Source: Nemophila menziesii (taxonomy: Eukaryota > Streptophyta > Magnoliopsida > Boraginales > Hydrophyllaceae). Taken from it: a DNA stretch of 64,000 nucleotides. The notes below the pieces were generated by a model. The model had not been told where the DNA came from and searched no databases. It saw only the letters and a program-made list of their open reading frames with translations. A program made the position numbers and the translations under genes. Of this stretch, positions 46,206 through 58,215 are shown piece after piece (within the stretch, counting starts at the first letter, position 1; each line of letters opens with the position of its first letter). The stretch is from assembly GCA_029959085.1 (NCBI GenBank), contig JARWIR010000010.1, positions 35,084,731-35,148,730 of the forward strand, written 5' to 3'.

Positions 46206-47816
46206 TAAAACATTTTACAGGGTTGCCCTTATTTGTGTTTTTCAAGTTAACGTTCTTGGCTCGCTAAAAATTCCTTTTTTTGTTGTGATTTATCTCTTTT
46301 ATCAATTAATTTCTTTCTTTCACTAGCTTCACGCTTTTTCATTCTCATACTAATAACCAATTCAAACGTGTCGTATTTCTCTACGCTCTTATCAAATTTT
46401 ATTACCTCGTCCTTCGAAAGACTCAAATCACCTAAAAAACCCAAAAACCCTGAAGCCTCACGAACATGTACTTCCCCGGATCTTTGCAAAAAACCTCCCA
46501 TTTCTCAATCGAACTCTATCAATTCCTTCTTCAAGCACAATATATTTAGTACTCCCAACTAGTTGAGTTCTATTGTTACTTGCTGCTACGGAATCTCCAG
46601 TCTCGTGGTATTGGTGTGAGGACCGCGAAACAACTCTATAGCATGTAACCAGCTGATGTGTCGACTGCTTTTTTCCTGCAGTATTTTGCAGTTTAGTGCC
46701 AGTTAAAACAGATGTTGTGTAGACCCCATGTTCCACACATATAGCCCTGCTAAAAGGATAATTCGGTTGTGATAATCTACTAGCAGACTGTGCCTATTCT
46801 CAAGAGGTAACCTCCTACATAACTCCCATAGTTTGTGCTTCCTGTTCAGCAAAATCTGCTATGAAATCAGTGTCCTGCTCCTAGTATTTTTGGTAGTTGT
46901 AGCTAAATTTTTACCCCTTAGACGTTGTTGCGATCCTCAGGTGAAGGGGCTGAAACACCAAGCTTAGCACAGTAGGAACACCAACACGGGTTTTAGGCTA
47001 CTCATAAAAACACTTAGCCTTCAAATGCTCAAAGGCTTTACATTTTAGACACCTAACGAGTATGTCCTTATATTCCACTTTAAGTGTGAAGTTTCTACCT
47101 TTAGGCGAAGTAAGATTGATATAATCCTTACATTTTTATTCAAATCAATCTCAACCAAAATCAGAGCATAGAATGTATCCTAACTAATCAAAGTATCCAC
47201 ATCGGTTCTAATAGGTTTACCCACTTGCGAGGCAATATTGGAGATTTCAAGAGTAGTTCGAGCTTACTTTTAAAAGTTACAGATAATAATACAAGTAGAG
47301 ATCCTTGTGATCACGAGGTTTCCAAAGTCAAAAAAACATATTTCCAAAGAAAGAATAGGTTCCTTTAGTTAATATAAGCTTTTTATCTTTTATTATTCTC
47401 AAACGTAATCAAGCGCCAACAAATCGGGTGTTTGTGAACTTGACAAATCACATTCCAATCATTTACCATTATGTATATATCAACCATTTATGGGTTGCTC
47501 CACCCCTCTACATAACCAATAAGAGAGAACAGAAATACTTGTTCAACTGCCAAAACGTCACTCTCTAGAAGTTGCAATTTTTTGCCTTCGATAGGTTCAA
47601 AGTAATGAAGTTCCATACCTACCGATGATTTTCCATTATTAAGGAGGATACTCTTGGAGTCAACCCTATTAACTTTATCTTCTTATTTTTGATTTATTTT
47701 AGGACTTTCCTTATCGACGACCAATATCCCGAAGGTGATCACGGTTTCTTGGGTGGTCCCCTCATTCCCTAAAATGACCATATTTTTATAGGCATAAGGT
47801 GTATTAATTGCAATAG
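46206..47816 (-). pseudogene. LINE-2 ORF1 (DUF4283-type, CCHC knuckle)
   Basis: Minus strand from 47816: IAINTPYAYKNMVILGNEG, MELHYFEPIEGKKLQL, VFLFSLIGYVEG, then a diverged DUF4283 domain and FTLKVEYKDILVRCLKCKAF with EHLKAKC, giving a CX2CX4HX4C knuckle at about 47030-47075. A Ser/Thr-rich tail and a Lys/Arg-rich piece (46247-46501) follow. The frame is broken several times. Confidence 0.75.
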
Positions 47817-49335
47817 TGGTGTTGCCTAAGTTGTGATAAAATAATGTATAAAATAAGTGAAAATAAACACCCTAGGCTGAGCATGGTTCTGCAAGTATTA
47901 CAGGACGTATGCAAGTTTTAATGAATAAGTAAGATTCGTTCTGCAGAGACTACGAAGGTTAGGAAGAACTTATGCAATTTATCTAGTGCATATAATAAAG
48001 CTAGAATAATAATACGCAAGAGAAGGAAAGATATAAAGATTTTTTATTTGGTTTTTAATAAAGGAAAATTAAACTAACAAACTAAAGAGAGAAAATTAAA
48101 TAAGCTAAGAACAAATAGTATGATAGTTTAGCCTGAGTAATTAGCAAGTCATCCCCACTAGTTTTGTCGTTCTAAACATGTAAGGTTGAATCATGTAGTA
48201 TTTCAATGTTCGGTTTCAATTGCGCTAGGTAGATAATTTTAGGGTTTACCTATGTCAATAAGAACCTAAGCGATCTTTTCCTGCAATTGATTAAATGGCA
48301 ATATACCAAACCATAATGACAATCTAGTTAGGTTGATTTGTCAGGTCTAAACCTTGTTCTAGACGCTATGTGTTGTTCCCAATAATTAAATATGTCTTAG
48401 CTATTGACTATCTAACTACAATTAAAGTAAAGTAATCCTATACGTTGTAAACCGCAAAGAAAACAGATTATAAGTCAAACACATAGACAAAGAGATAAAA
48501 CGTGAATTCAATTTAAAACATATAATTCTCAAATTAGATAGATGTCAACCAAAACTAGGGTTCATACATATATGCTAAAAATCAAGCTAAATTTATTTAA
48601 TTCATACTAACTAAAGAAAAGAAAAGAATTACAGAATTGAAGGTTGAAGAAAACATGATTGATGCACAACTCTTTCCAGACTTCTTTTCTTGTGTTGTAG
48701 CTTCTTCCTGGCTTAAGGTTTGGTCAAGGATGGTTTTCTTATGATAAGAGGTTGTATTTATAGTGTATAGGAAGCCCTAATTCGTTTTCTTGAAGGAGAA
48801 GGTAAGTAATGGACTCCTAGCCAAACTCAAATTCGGAACCCTAAAAATATGGAATCAGCCCCGTTTTTGGTTTGGTCCTAACAGCTTCAATACTTATCCA
48901 TTTGACGCGTATGAGTAGTCTAAATTTATCGTCTCGGAAATATATTTAACTTTTCTCTTGACCTTTCTTCCAAATTCCTCACCGATTGTGAGATATAAGC
49001 ACATTTGTGGTCGTGGGTGGTGAAATTCAGATTTCTTTGGCAGCTTTATCTTTCCATATTTTAGCTTTTGTTTTCTTATCTCCAATTTCCATATTTATCC
49101 TCTTTCCTTTAGCTCTTAGAATTAACTTGGACTCTAATTAATTACCATATATCTTTAAAGCTTCACACTTAATAAATTATTAAACCCAATATGCTCTAAA
49201 AATAATAAATAATTAATTCAAGACACAAAATAGGAAAGTGTACTAAATCATGAGAAAATCGACCTATACTCTAATAAATACACCTAAAATGATGTCTCCA
49301 ACTAATAATAAATCATCACAAATGAGGAGATATCA
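47817..49335 (-). repeat. 3' LTR of element B
   Basis: 1519 bases; complement begins TGATATCTCC and ends CAACACCA. Very similar to 53866-55382. Confidence 0.88.
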
Positions 49336-49348
49336 AGACCCCCAACTC
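49336..49348 (-). promoter_or_regulatory. Polypurine tract of element B
   Basis: Complement GAGTTGGGGGTCT, identical to the tract of element A at 35035-35047. Confidence 0.75.
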
Positions 49349-49739
49349 AAAGTTGTATCGTCCCGATACAATAGATATAAAGAATAGTAGGAAAGTCAAG
49401 AAGAAATAGTAGGAGGAGAGTAAGAACAGAACAAAATGAATGATCCTAGAGCATAATATCTAAAAAGTCTCATGTAGTAATGCTCAAGAAATAATGCACA
49501 CGTATGCTTAATATACACATAATCAACAATCCATGAATTCAAGTCCAGATTAATTTCGCAATGCCAGAAGGAGAAGCCTCAACTTAGTTCGTACTAATGG
49601 TTATAGGTTGTTCATAGGTCCTAATATATCCTCCAATGGTCCATTCACCTACTACCTAATAGTTCAATGGTTTCTCCACCAAGCAGTTAGAAATCCTTAG
49701 GTCTTTGGTTATAACGGGGCTTAGGGACGGTATGGTATA

Positions 49740-49860
49740 TTTGGATAATGAAAAGTGAGCTTTTGGCTCTCTCCTCACATTCCATCAACGAATCGCCCTA
49801 GAGCTTGATTTTTCACTCGAAGATGTTCTCACTCAACCCAATTTTTGATGCTTTTGATGT
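49740..49860 (-). other. Shared 3' non-coding block of element B
   Basis: Complement reads GAGTGAGAACATCTTCGAGTG, CTAGGGCGATTCGTTGATGG, GAGGAGAGAGCCAAAAGCTC. It is nearly identical to 59825-59915 in element C and recognisable at 34543-34650 in element A. Confidence 0.75.
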
Positions 49861-50753
49861 GCATCCCCAATTAATCCCAAATAAAACCTTTTTCATGATG
49901 ATATACAAATTCCCCTTTGCCGGTCCGAATATATATTCTTTTCATATCAATTTTTTCTTTTGTATAGCTATGACTCTCTTTTTGATGTTCGAGATATCAC
50001 GCTATTTTTTTCATATATATTTTTTCTTTTCAAATCTAGCTCGTAGATTCTTTTTCATTCACTATTACCCCGGCAAAGGGTTACAATAATAACTTTTTCA
50101 TCATCAATAAAATCACAATTACTCTTTCCAAACCCAATGTTCCCTAATGATGAAACCCACCACCCCAAACTCAAGCTCTAAAAACGACTTGTCTCAGGTT
50201 TTGCGATTCGAGTGCGGGTCATATAGATAAGTCCGACAAACTAAGGGTATGGATTATAATGTGGTTAAATAAAAGGCTTTAGAAAGGCTCAGAGGGGCTA
50301 AGACGGATAAATAATACAAATTATCAAATAAAGGGTGAGAAGGTATAAAAAGGCTTCAAGTGGCTTCAATATGAAATAACTGCCTTATTCATTTTTCTAA
50401 CTACCGGATTTTGTTACTTTTTTACTACTAGTTCATAAACAAGCGGGTTTTCAACTAATTTCAAACCTCACGTTCTACACACCAAATAACTCTCCCTAAT
50501 TTTCAACGTAACTTCTTAGCATTGCTCATTAAATTTTCTATCTTTTATTTCCTGTTTTCGTACATGCATACTAAACATATTTGTAACATCTTTCAAAAAC
50601 ATACTACTTACTATCATTAACTTAATTAAATCATGCTCAAATAGGTACATTCAACATATTCTATGCCTATTTCAACCCAAAAAAAAAATTAAATTTTATG
50701 CAAAAACAAAAAGGAAGATGAGGACAACGAATCCCCACCCCCAACTCAAACAT

Positions 50754-50773
50754 GAGCCGTGTCCCCACGACTC
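50754..50773 (-). other. Hairpin after ORF3 remnant in element B
   Basis: Complement GAGTCGTG, loop GGGA, CACGGCTC: same hairpin as 33642-33661 with a T-A pair changed to a pair that reads U-G in RNA. Confidence 0.65.
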
Positions 50774-50820
50774 GAAAAAGACTCAAGAAATAAATAAAAT
50801 TTAAAGTTAGCACACATATT

Positions 50821-51549
50821 TCACATAAAGAAATGGTAGGGAAGAAATAAAACATACTCTTCGAGGCTATTACCTCGCCTTATCGACATCCAAGATAGGA
50901 TTTGCTGGATTTTCTTTACTTGCTCAAGGAGTGTTACGATGTACTCCTTTTCTTCTTTTGAAAGTTGCGTAATTACTCTCGAAACTTTAATTATCCAAGC
51001 ATTGTCAATATTGTTACTCATCTTAAACTCACGTGTTTCTTCTTCACCAAAAATCATATTCGCTTTCCGATCGAGACACGTGATCATAGTAGGATATTGC
51101 ATTAAATAACGACATGAGAGAGACTGAAAAACGTATCACCTCCTCATAGATCAACTGTGCCACATCTTCTTCTTCTCCTCTCAAAATACAATTCACAAAG
51201 AGAGCATTTTTTAGAACGCCTTACCATGAACTTATACCAACCCAATCTTTCTTAAATCTCCAAGAAACGTATTGTATTCTCATTTATCAACTTCTTCTTC
51301 AAATACTTTCTCATAAGCAAAAGGTATTTCCTTTAATTGTTTCTTTGGAGAAGCTATCATGTCCATTGAAGCTTTCTCTTTTTCTTCGGGTGTAGGACCA
51401 TTGATCTGTAGAGGTTGTGTTGTTTTCTTCACGAAAGTTGGAACCTTTTTTCCCATAGAATCAAACATAGCTAGCTCATCTCTCTTTACAATATCTATCT
51501 TACCCTTTGTGTTGGAACTAGAACTTTTTCTCACTTGATTTATTCTCAA
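50821..51549 (-). pseudogene. ORF3 remnants of element B
   Basis: Two minus-strand open pieces (51280-51549 and 50821-51102) lie where element A has ORF3. They are charged, with NAWIIKVSRVITQLSKEEKE and VTLLEQVKKIQQILSW that look helical. I cannot align them confidently with the element A protein; the assignment rests on position. Confidence 0.45.
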
Positions 51550-52050
51550 TAGAATCCAACACCTTGCTTTTCTTCATCTCTATTACAGTAGATAATGTTT
51601 ATGTTCTCTTAATCATCTCAATTGACCACCAACTCAAAGCTTTAACCACTTTTAAAATTTGAAACTCTTGATTATTGGTTGTACAAGCTTTATTTGGGTT
51701 AGGAAAGGTGTTTTAATAATGATCCTCTATATGGGTAAGATGGATTCATGATGGATTGGTATGGATGTAAGAAATTGTTGGATGAAAATCTGAAATTTAA
51801 GTTTTTGATTCTTGGATTCAAGGTGTTTTGGTGAGATTTGGGTGGTTGAATCTTCTTTGTAATGATGTGGAGAAAGGTTTTGATGTGTTTTTATGGTGAT
51901 TGGGTAGTGTTTTGATGTTTAGGGAAGGTTTGATGAAGCTTCAATAGAGTTGGGAGAGGTTTGGAGAAGAAACGGAAGCTTAAGGATTGTAAAATTCGTG
52001 ATAGATCAACCTCTTCTTCCTTATAACCTGAAAAACACGAAAATTTTCTC
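51550..52050 (-). other. Leader of ORF3 remnant, element B
   Basis: No coding domain. On the + strand many GGTTTGG/TGGTG strings; on the element's strand this is CAA- and CTT-rich like the 31980-32240 leader of element A. Confidence 0.4.
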
Positions 52051-52064
52051 TCTCCAGCGGTGTC

Positions 52065-52320
52065 GGGCGGTATACCGCCCGTAGGGCCCGGTATACCGGT
52101 ACTGGAGCTCCTTGAAACCCATGTTACCGCAAAATACCCGAGGCATTCACACATGGGCACAGGTTTTTATTCTGGCCGGTATACCGGAGAAAATGCCCGG
52201 TATACCGGAGCTGCTGTCCTTCGAAAACCAACTTTCTGGCATGAACACGTGACTAGTACCCGTGGTCTCGTGTTTCTGACCTGCTGTATACCGCCGGTAA
52301 GGCCCGGTATACCGGTGGCG
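52065..52320 (-). repeat. GC-rich palindrome cluster of element B
   Basis: Perfect palindromes GGGCGGTATACCGCCC (52065-52080) and CCGGTATACCGG at 52088-52099, 52176-52187, 52197-52208 and 52304-52315, arranged as pairs in three groups about 110 bases apart. The position corresponds to the cluster of element A between pol and ORF3. Confidence 0.85.
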
Positions 52321-52469
52321 GGTCAGAACATGCCCAAAAAATTCTGTTTTTCTTCCAAAGTCGATTTCTTTAACACCTGAACATCAAAAACACTAATACC
52401 TTTCTCAAATATGAAATATCAACTAAAAATAACTAAACTAAACATGAATTAAAAACCTAAAAACGTAAA

Positions 52470-52535
52470 AATTGCGGGTTGTCTCCCGTATAGCACTTTT
52501 ATTTAACGTCTTTTAAAGTTAGACGTGTTACCTCG
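52470..52535 (-). other. Post-gag double hairpin of element B
   Basis: On the minus strand: GAGGTAAC, stem ACGTC/GACGT (52522-52526 and 52506-52510), TTAAATAAAAGTGC, then CGGG AGACAA CCCG (52475-52488). The same two stems in the same order follow the coding remnant in element C. Confidence 0.7.
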
Positions 52536-52702
52536 ATTAAGAATGACGAAATTTGAACCCCTTTCGTCTAATTCCCACGAACTTCTCAGCTCTATTCTTC
52601 ATAATCATGGATGGTGCCAAAAACTTGGTGTCATCCAAGAGTTCGTGGATGTAGGTTCGTCTGGTGGTAACTCGATAGTAGTACACTCCTCTGGTGATCC
52701 AC

Positions 52703-53760
52703 TCATATCCTCAATTTCGAATCTTCTTTGTTAGAAATAACGTCCTTCATGAATTTCAGATATTTTGGCATTCTTTTGAGAGCTTCCACAGACGGTATGT
52801 TAATCTTTATCTTGTTCACCATGTCAAGGAACTTCTGGAAATCTTTTTCGTTGCTCTTGGTTTTGACACGTGATAGGAATGGTGGAGGGGGACGTGTATT
52901 GGTCCCTACTGGGCTCTCTTTCTTTTCTGGTGTCTTCTCTGGGACACTCGTTTGTTCAATTACCTCTTCCACCTTGTCTTTAATTGTTTCTTCAACCACT
53001 TTTTCAGGAGTAGAGGTTGGTTCTAGTTCTACACTCGGTGGAGGTAATTGCTTTCCACTTCTTAATTCAACTACATGACAAACACTGCCTTTAGGAGCAA
53101 TAGTACCACTCGGGAGTTCCCCTTTTACAAAGATTTGAAGTTTACTCGCCATTTGTGACATTGTATGCTCAATATTCTTAAGCACCTTGGATGTGTTTTG
53201 GCTTCTTTGCTGGCTAATCTTCATATTTTCTTCAACTAGTTGCATCATTTTAGCCATGCCTGAATCCAAACTCGAAGGCTGCTCTTGTGTGGTTTGTTGC
53301 ATCGAATAAGAAAGTGGTTATTGATAAACTTCGTTATAAATCGGCGCTTCTTGATAGATAGGTTGTGGAGGATAATAAGATTGTGGTCGCGGTTGATAAT
53401 ATGTATGTTGATTTCCGACCCAATTATGATTCTGTGGGGCTGATAATTAGCGTAATTTCCTTGAGATTGGTAATAACCATTATAATAATGGTTTCTTTGA
53501 TAAGGTATGAATGGAATCGAAGCTGGATTATTCATGCAATTCTCTCACGAGTGATCTCTTGCTCCACAACTAGGACATGAAGGTAAAGTATGTACTAGAT
53601 TTCCCTGAGTTATTTCTCGCGCTAGTTTGCGTAATTCATCAAGTTGTTGGTCTAACTTGATGTCAAGAATATTCTTCATAATTGTATTAGCTTCTACAGG
53701 ATCTAGTAATACGAAACTTTCCTTCCCTAACAAATCTGCTCTCGCCTAAAGATCTGTAAA
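52703..53760 (-). pseudogene. Gag C-terminal half of element B
   Basis: Minus strand: LLGKESFVLLDPVEANTIMK, LDELRKLAREITQGN, zinc-knuckle CPSCGARDHS then a stop and ENC, an Asn/Tyr-rich linker, then MQQTTQEQPSSLDSGMAKMM ... LRSGKQLPPP and RPPPPFLSRVKTKSNEKDF, INIPSVEALKRMPKYLKFM as in Athila Gag-Pol. It stops where protease should start. The gag core domain upstream is missing; only about 100 bases separate this piece from the PBS. Confidence 0.8.
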
Positions 53761-53841
53761 ACAAAAACTAAAATAAAAAGCGTAAAATAGAACTAACTAA
53801 AATATAAGCACTAGATAATTGCACAAGGACTAACGATGTAG

Positions 53842-53859
53842 TCCCCGGCAATGGGGCCA
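53842..53859 (-). promoter_or_regulatory. Primer-binding site of element B
   Basis: Complement TGGCCCCATTGCCGGGGA, a tRNA-Asp type PBS with two or three substitutions against the common form. Confidence 0.75.
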
Positions 53860-53865
53860 AAAACT

Positions 53866-55382
53866 TGGTGTTGCCTAAGGTGTGATAAAATAATGTATAA
53901 AATGAGTGCAAATAAACACCCTAGGCTGAGCATGATCCTGCAAATATTACAGGACGTATGCAAGTTTTAATGAATAAGTAAGAGTCGTTCGTCAGAGACT
54001 ACGAAGGTTAGGAAGAACTTATGCAATTTATCTAGTGCAGATAATAAATCTAGAATAATAATACGCAAGAGAAGGAAAGATAGAAAGATTTTTACTTGGT
54101 TTTTAATAAAGGAAAATTAAACTAATAAACTAAAGAGAGAAAATTAAATAAGCTAAGAACAAATAGTATGATAGTTTAGCCTAAATAATTAGCAAGTAAT
54201 CCCCACTAGTTTTTCCGTTCTAAACAAGTAAGGGTGAATCATGTAGTATTTCAATGTTCGGTTTCAATTGCGCTAGGTAGATAATTTTAGGGTTTACCTG
54301 TGTCAATAAGAACCTAAGTAATCTTTTCCTGCAATTGATTAAATGGAAATATACCAAACCAAAATGACAATCTAGTTAGGTTGATTTGTCAGGTCTAAAC
54401 CTTGTTCTAGACGCTATGTGTTGTTCCCAATAATTAAATATATCTTAGCTATTGACTATCTAACTATTATTAAAGTAAATTAATCTTATATGTTGTACAC
54501 CGCAAAGAAAACAGATTATAAGTCAAACACATAGACAGAGAGATAAAACATGAATTCAATTTAAAACATATAATTCCCAAATTAGATAGATGTCAACCAA
54601 AAATATGGTTCATACATATATGCTAAAACTCAAGCTAAATTTATTTAATTCATACTAAGGAAAGAAAAGAAAAGAATTACAGAATTGAAGGTTGAAGAAG
54701 ACATGATTGATGCACAACTCCTTCCAGACTTCTCTTCTTGTGGTGTAGCTTCTTCCTGGTCTAAGGTTTGGCCAAACATGATTTTCTTATGATAAGAGGT
54801 TGTATTTATATTATATAGGAAGCCCTGATTCGTTTTCTTGAAGTAGAAGGTAAGTAATGGAATCCTAGCCCAACTCAAATTCGTAACCCTAAAATGTGGA
54901 ATCAGCTCCGTTTTTGTTTTGGTCCTAACAGTTTCAATACTTATCCGTTTGACGCGTATGAGTAGTCAAAATTCATCTTCTTGGAAAGGTATTTAACTTT
55001 TATCTTGACCGTTCTTCCAAAGTCCTCACTTATTTTGAGATATAAGCCCATTTGTGGTCGTGGGTGGTGAAATTCAGATTTCTTTGGCAGCTTCATCTTT
55101 CCATATTTTAGCTTTTGTTTCCTTATCTCCAATTTCCATGTTTATCCTCTTTCCTTTAGCTCTTAGAATTAACTTGGACTCTAATTAATTACCATATATC
55201 TTTAAAGCTTCACGCTAAATATATAATTAAACCCAATACGCTCTAAAAATAATAAATAATTAATTCAAGACACAAAATAGGAAAGTGTACTAAATTATGA
55301 GAAAATCGACCTATACTCTAATAAATACACCTAAAATGATGTCTCCAACTAATAATAAATCATCACAAATGAGGAGACATCA
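53866..55382 (-). repeat. 5' LTR of element B
   Basis: 1517 bases on the minus strand, TGATGTCTCC ... CAACACCA. A TATA-like CTATAAATAC-type string lies in the middle, as in the solo B-type LTR near 43075. Confidence 0.88.
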
Positions 55383-55387
55383 AGTAG

Positions 55388-55642
55388 CTTTGGGATCCCT
55401 GCCATGTATAAGGTAGTCTTTTCCATTCAAGGATTGTGTTTGAAGATTTTTCACAAACAGTTGGTGTCCAACTAGTGGATCCCAAGCTCTTCCTAAGAAA
55501 GCTTTTGTTTCCTCAGAAAACCCTTGGAGCATAGTGGATTTAGAATTCGTAGAGTCAAAGAGCTCCAAGTATCTTGTACCATACCTCTTTAAATCATGAC
55601 TTGAGCTCGATATACCGGCTTGCCTTTAACTAGAATTTCTAG
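55388..55642 (-). pseudogene. LINE-2 ORF1 N-terminal end
   Basis: Minus strand: MELFDSTNSKSTMLQGFSEE, TKAFLGRAWDPLVGHQLFV, LNGKDYLIHGRDPKAT, which joins in frame to 47816 when element B is removed. Element C is inserted just upstream, so the true start of LINE-2 is not visible. Confidence 0.6.
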
Positions 55643-55647
55643 GCCAT

Positions 55648-57235
55648 TGATGTCTCTATATTTGTGATATATTAATGTAGGTTTTGAACATCATTTTAGG
55701 TTTATTTGCCTAATTTTAAGGGATTTTTCCCTGATATTTGATAATTTTTTATTCATGTCTTGATTTGATGATTTATTACTTTTATAGCATATTTGGTTTA
55801 ATTTGTGTGTCAATGTGAAGCTCCTAAGGTTCATGGAATATATTTAGATGTCAAATCCAATCTAAGAAGTTAAGGAAAGAACATATAGAAGAAATCAAGA
55901 GATAAAAGGAAGTAAAGTTGAAATAGAAAAAAAAAGCTGTCAAATAGATTTGAAATTCTACAACTACGTCCACTAAAGTGAAGATAAATTCAAATCGGCT
56001 GCGATTTTGGACGAGCCTTTAACGAATTAGATAGATCTTACTGATGCGGTCGCTTTGATATAAAATGGGCGAAAATAGGCATAGTAATGAAGGAGATATG
56101 ACCAGAACGGTGAGCAGTGTTTATCTTGTCCTATATTTTAGGAAAGGGAATTGAGTATGACTTGGACTCAAATTACTTGCCTTCTACTCCAAGATTTCGA
56201 CATAGGCTTAGAAAACACCTATAAATACACCCTATTATCATCGTAAACATGTTTTTACTCAGCCTTTAATTATTATTACTCTTAGAAGTCATCCATAGAA
56301 GCAAGAAGACATGTAGAGAGGAAGACAAGAAGTTGAAAAGTCACAAACTCTTCTTCTCCATCATCTCCCTCTATCATTAGGGTAATTTGTATTATATTCT
56401 TCAACTTATCTTTGTTTCTAATTACTTTTATCTTTAATTTATTTTTATGTCTTTATATATGAACTAATTTTCCCATATCTTGGGTTTGCATATGTATAAT
56501 CTTTGATTTCTAATTCTCATTTGTTTTCACGTTATTTGGAAAAGCCCTTTTTAAATCGATTCTAGCTACTTAACCATAAAATTGTTTTATGTGCTTTAAT
56601 GTATTGACTGTAGTTCTTGCGGCTGCAAACGTATAGACTACCCTATTAATAGCAGTTGGATGGTCACCCGTAAGGGGTGTCTAATTCTTGAAACACCACA
56701 TAAGTGTCCTAGTGTGTGGTAGTGATCCTGACGGGCTTGCCCAAGATAGTCACTAGGGTTTAATTTAACCATCGATAATTACCCAGGGTCCCCTTACCCA
56801 AGTCCCCTGGTGATTGTTAGGTCGCCACCTAAGTCCATCGGAAGTTGGTTAGGAGGAATATAGAATTTTGGCTATTTATCTAAGAGCTTTAACCACCCTT
56901 ATAGCTAGAATTCGAATTAGAAGGATAATTGCGTACTAGCAATCCTAAGCTTTATTCATTATTATATTATTTATTTGCATTATTATCTTTTAAATCTGAA
57001 ACCCAAATAAATATTATTTCTTTATTGTCTTTTATTTAACAAGTAACTTCTCCTACACTTCTCTATATACATGAGTAGATCTAATGGATCAAATCCCTGC
57101 GAACGAACTTTACTTACTAACTAAACTTGCAAACGATCTGTAATACTTGTAGTGAGTTTCTCGTGGTAGTCAAGGGTGTGTCCTTTATTATTATCTTTAT
57201 TTATCTGTTTACTTATCACACCTTTGCCCCCACCA
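55648..57235 (+). repeat. 5' LTR of element C
   Basis: 1588 bases, TG...CA (ends CCCCCACCA), with CTATAAATAC (TATA) near 56218 and one CCTGACGGG motif at about 56727. Diverged from the A and B LTRs but alike in layout (CCTTAGGTT..., GCATATTTGGTTTAATT). Confidence 0.8.
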
Positions 57236-57241
57236 AGTTTT

Positions 57242-57259
57242 TGGCGCCGTTTTCGGGGA
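57242..57259 (+). promoter_or_regulatory. Primer-binding site, region C1
   Basis: TGGCGCCGTTTTCGGGGA, tRNA-Asp type with two substitutions. Confidence 0.8.
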
Positions 57260-57363
57260 TTTATCTTTAAGTTAGTTTGTTTGTGTTTATTTTGCGTAGA
57301 AGTTTTATTTAATTTCAATTTTACGCGTTTTCTTTTCTTAGTCTCTTTTCAGGTTCCGTAGGT

Positions 57364-58215
57364 ATGGAAAAATATATCTTTAGCGCTCAATGTAGAAGGT
57401 GTCAAAATCTCAAAGAATATTGTGGAAGGTGTACCTACGCCACCAATAATACTCAAATGAAGTTGAAATTCGATGAAAAATACGAGATATTAAAAGAAAA
57501 AACATACGCTTTCATGGCGGAACTCACCCAGGGTTGCAAGATTTGTGAAGATGCTCGAGCTCCACCATAGCTCATGGATAAGCCGCGAGAAGATTCCAAC
57601 AATAATCTCTCACAAATCCTAAAAAATTTCATGGAATCAACACTAAATATCTTGAAGCAAGTATCTGAAAAAGTTATAAAGCACTCTGTGGAACTAATTA
57701 ATTCAAAAGATGTTCTTGCGTAATTCATCAAAGATTCAACCAATAAAATGAGAGAAAGTGACGCAAGGCTCAATGCAACCATATAAATAGTGCAACTCAT
57801 GCACCAAAAAATTCAAGCGATGGAGCAAATTTTAACGCAAGTCACTACGATCAATCAACAGTTACAACAAGAATTACATACGAAACTAGGCGATAGCAAT
57901 GTTGGGTTCAAGGATTCAACTATAAAAGACCCAACCAAACTTAGCTTGGAAGAAGTAATTGTTAATGATCAAAATACAAAAGAGGTTGAACAAGAATTCA
58001 AGCATTTGTATGAAAAAGAAACTAAGGAAGAAGAGACAACTGCACAAAAGGTGCAAGAAGAAGAAAGTGAGGTGGAACCTCCACCTACACAACCATCATC
58101 ACCAATCAAGTTGAATTTAATTGAGGTAAGAATTGAAGATTGGGAAAATGAAGGTAAGATAAAGGTACAACTGCAAGGAGTGCAGTGGAATATCCAACAA
58201 TTGAAGAACCCATGA
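57364..58215 (+). pseudogene. Unusual gag-position ORF of region C1
   Basis: One frame of 284 codons from an ATG with TAG at 57568 and TAA at 57721 and 57784. The start has paired cysteines (CRRC ... YCGRC, residues 10-23, and CKIC near 60) unlike normal Athila Gag; the middle is helical (LMHQKIQAMEQILTQVTTI, NQQLQQELHTKL), and the end is Glu-rich with PPPTQPSSP. No gag core and no CCHC knuckle were seen. It could be a replacement particle protein or acquired sequence; function unknown. Confidence 0.5.

Larger units (their letters stand above)
47817..55382 (-). mobile_element. Element B: deleted Athila-related retrotransposon
   Basis: Minus-strand element with LTRs 53866-55382 (5') and 47817-49335 (3'), PBS at 53842-53859 and polypurine tract at 49336-49348. 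Flanks are AATAG and AGTAG, a target duplication with one mismatch. The interior is only 4.5 kb: gag C-terminal half, no protease, RT or integrase, a palindrome cluster, ORF3 remnants and the shared non-coding blocks. It must have moved with enzymes supplied by a relative. Removing it rejoins LINE-2 in frame (DPKAT + IAINTP). Confidence 0.88.

Noticed and set aside
52060..52380. 106-codon + strand ORF in element B
   Set aside because: It is antisense to the element and runs through the CCGGTATACCGG palindromes; a by-product of the repeats.
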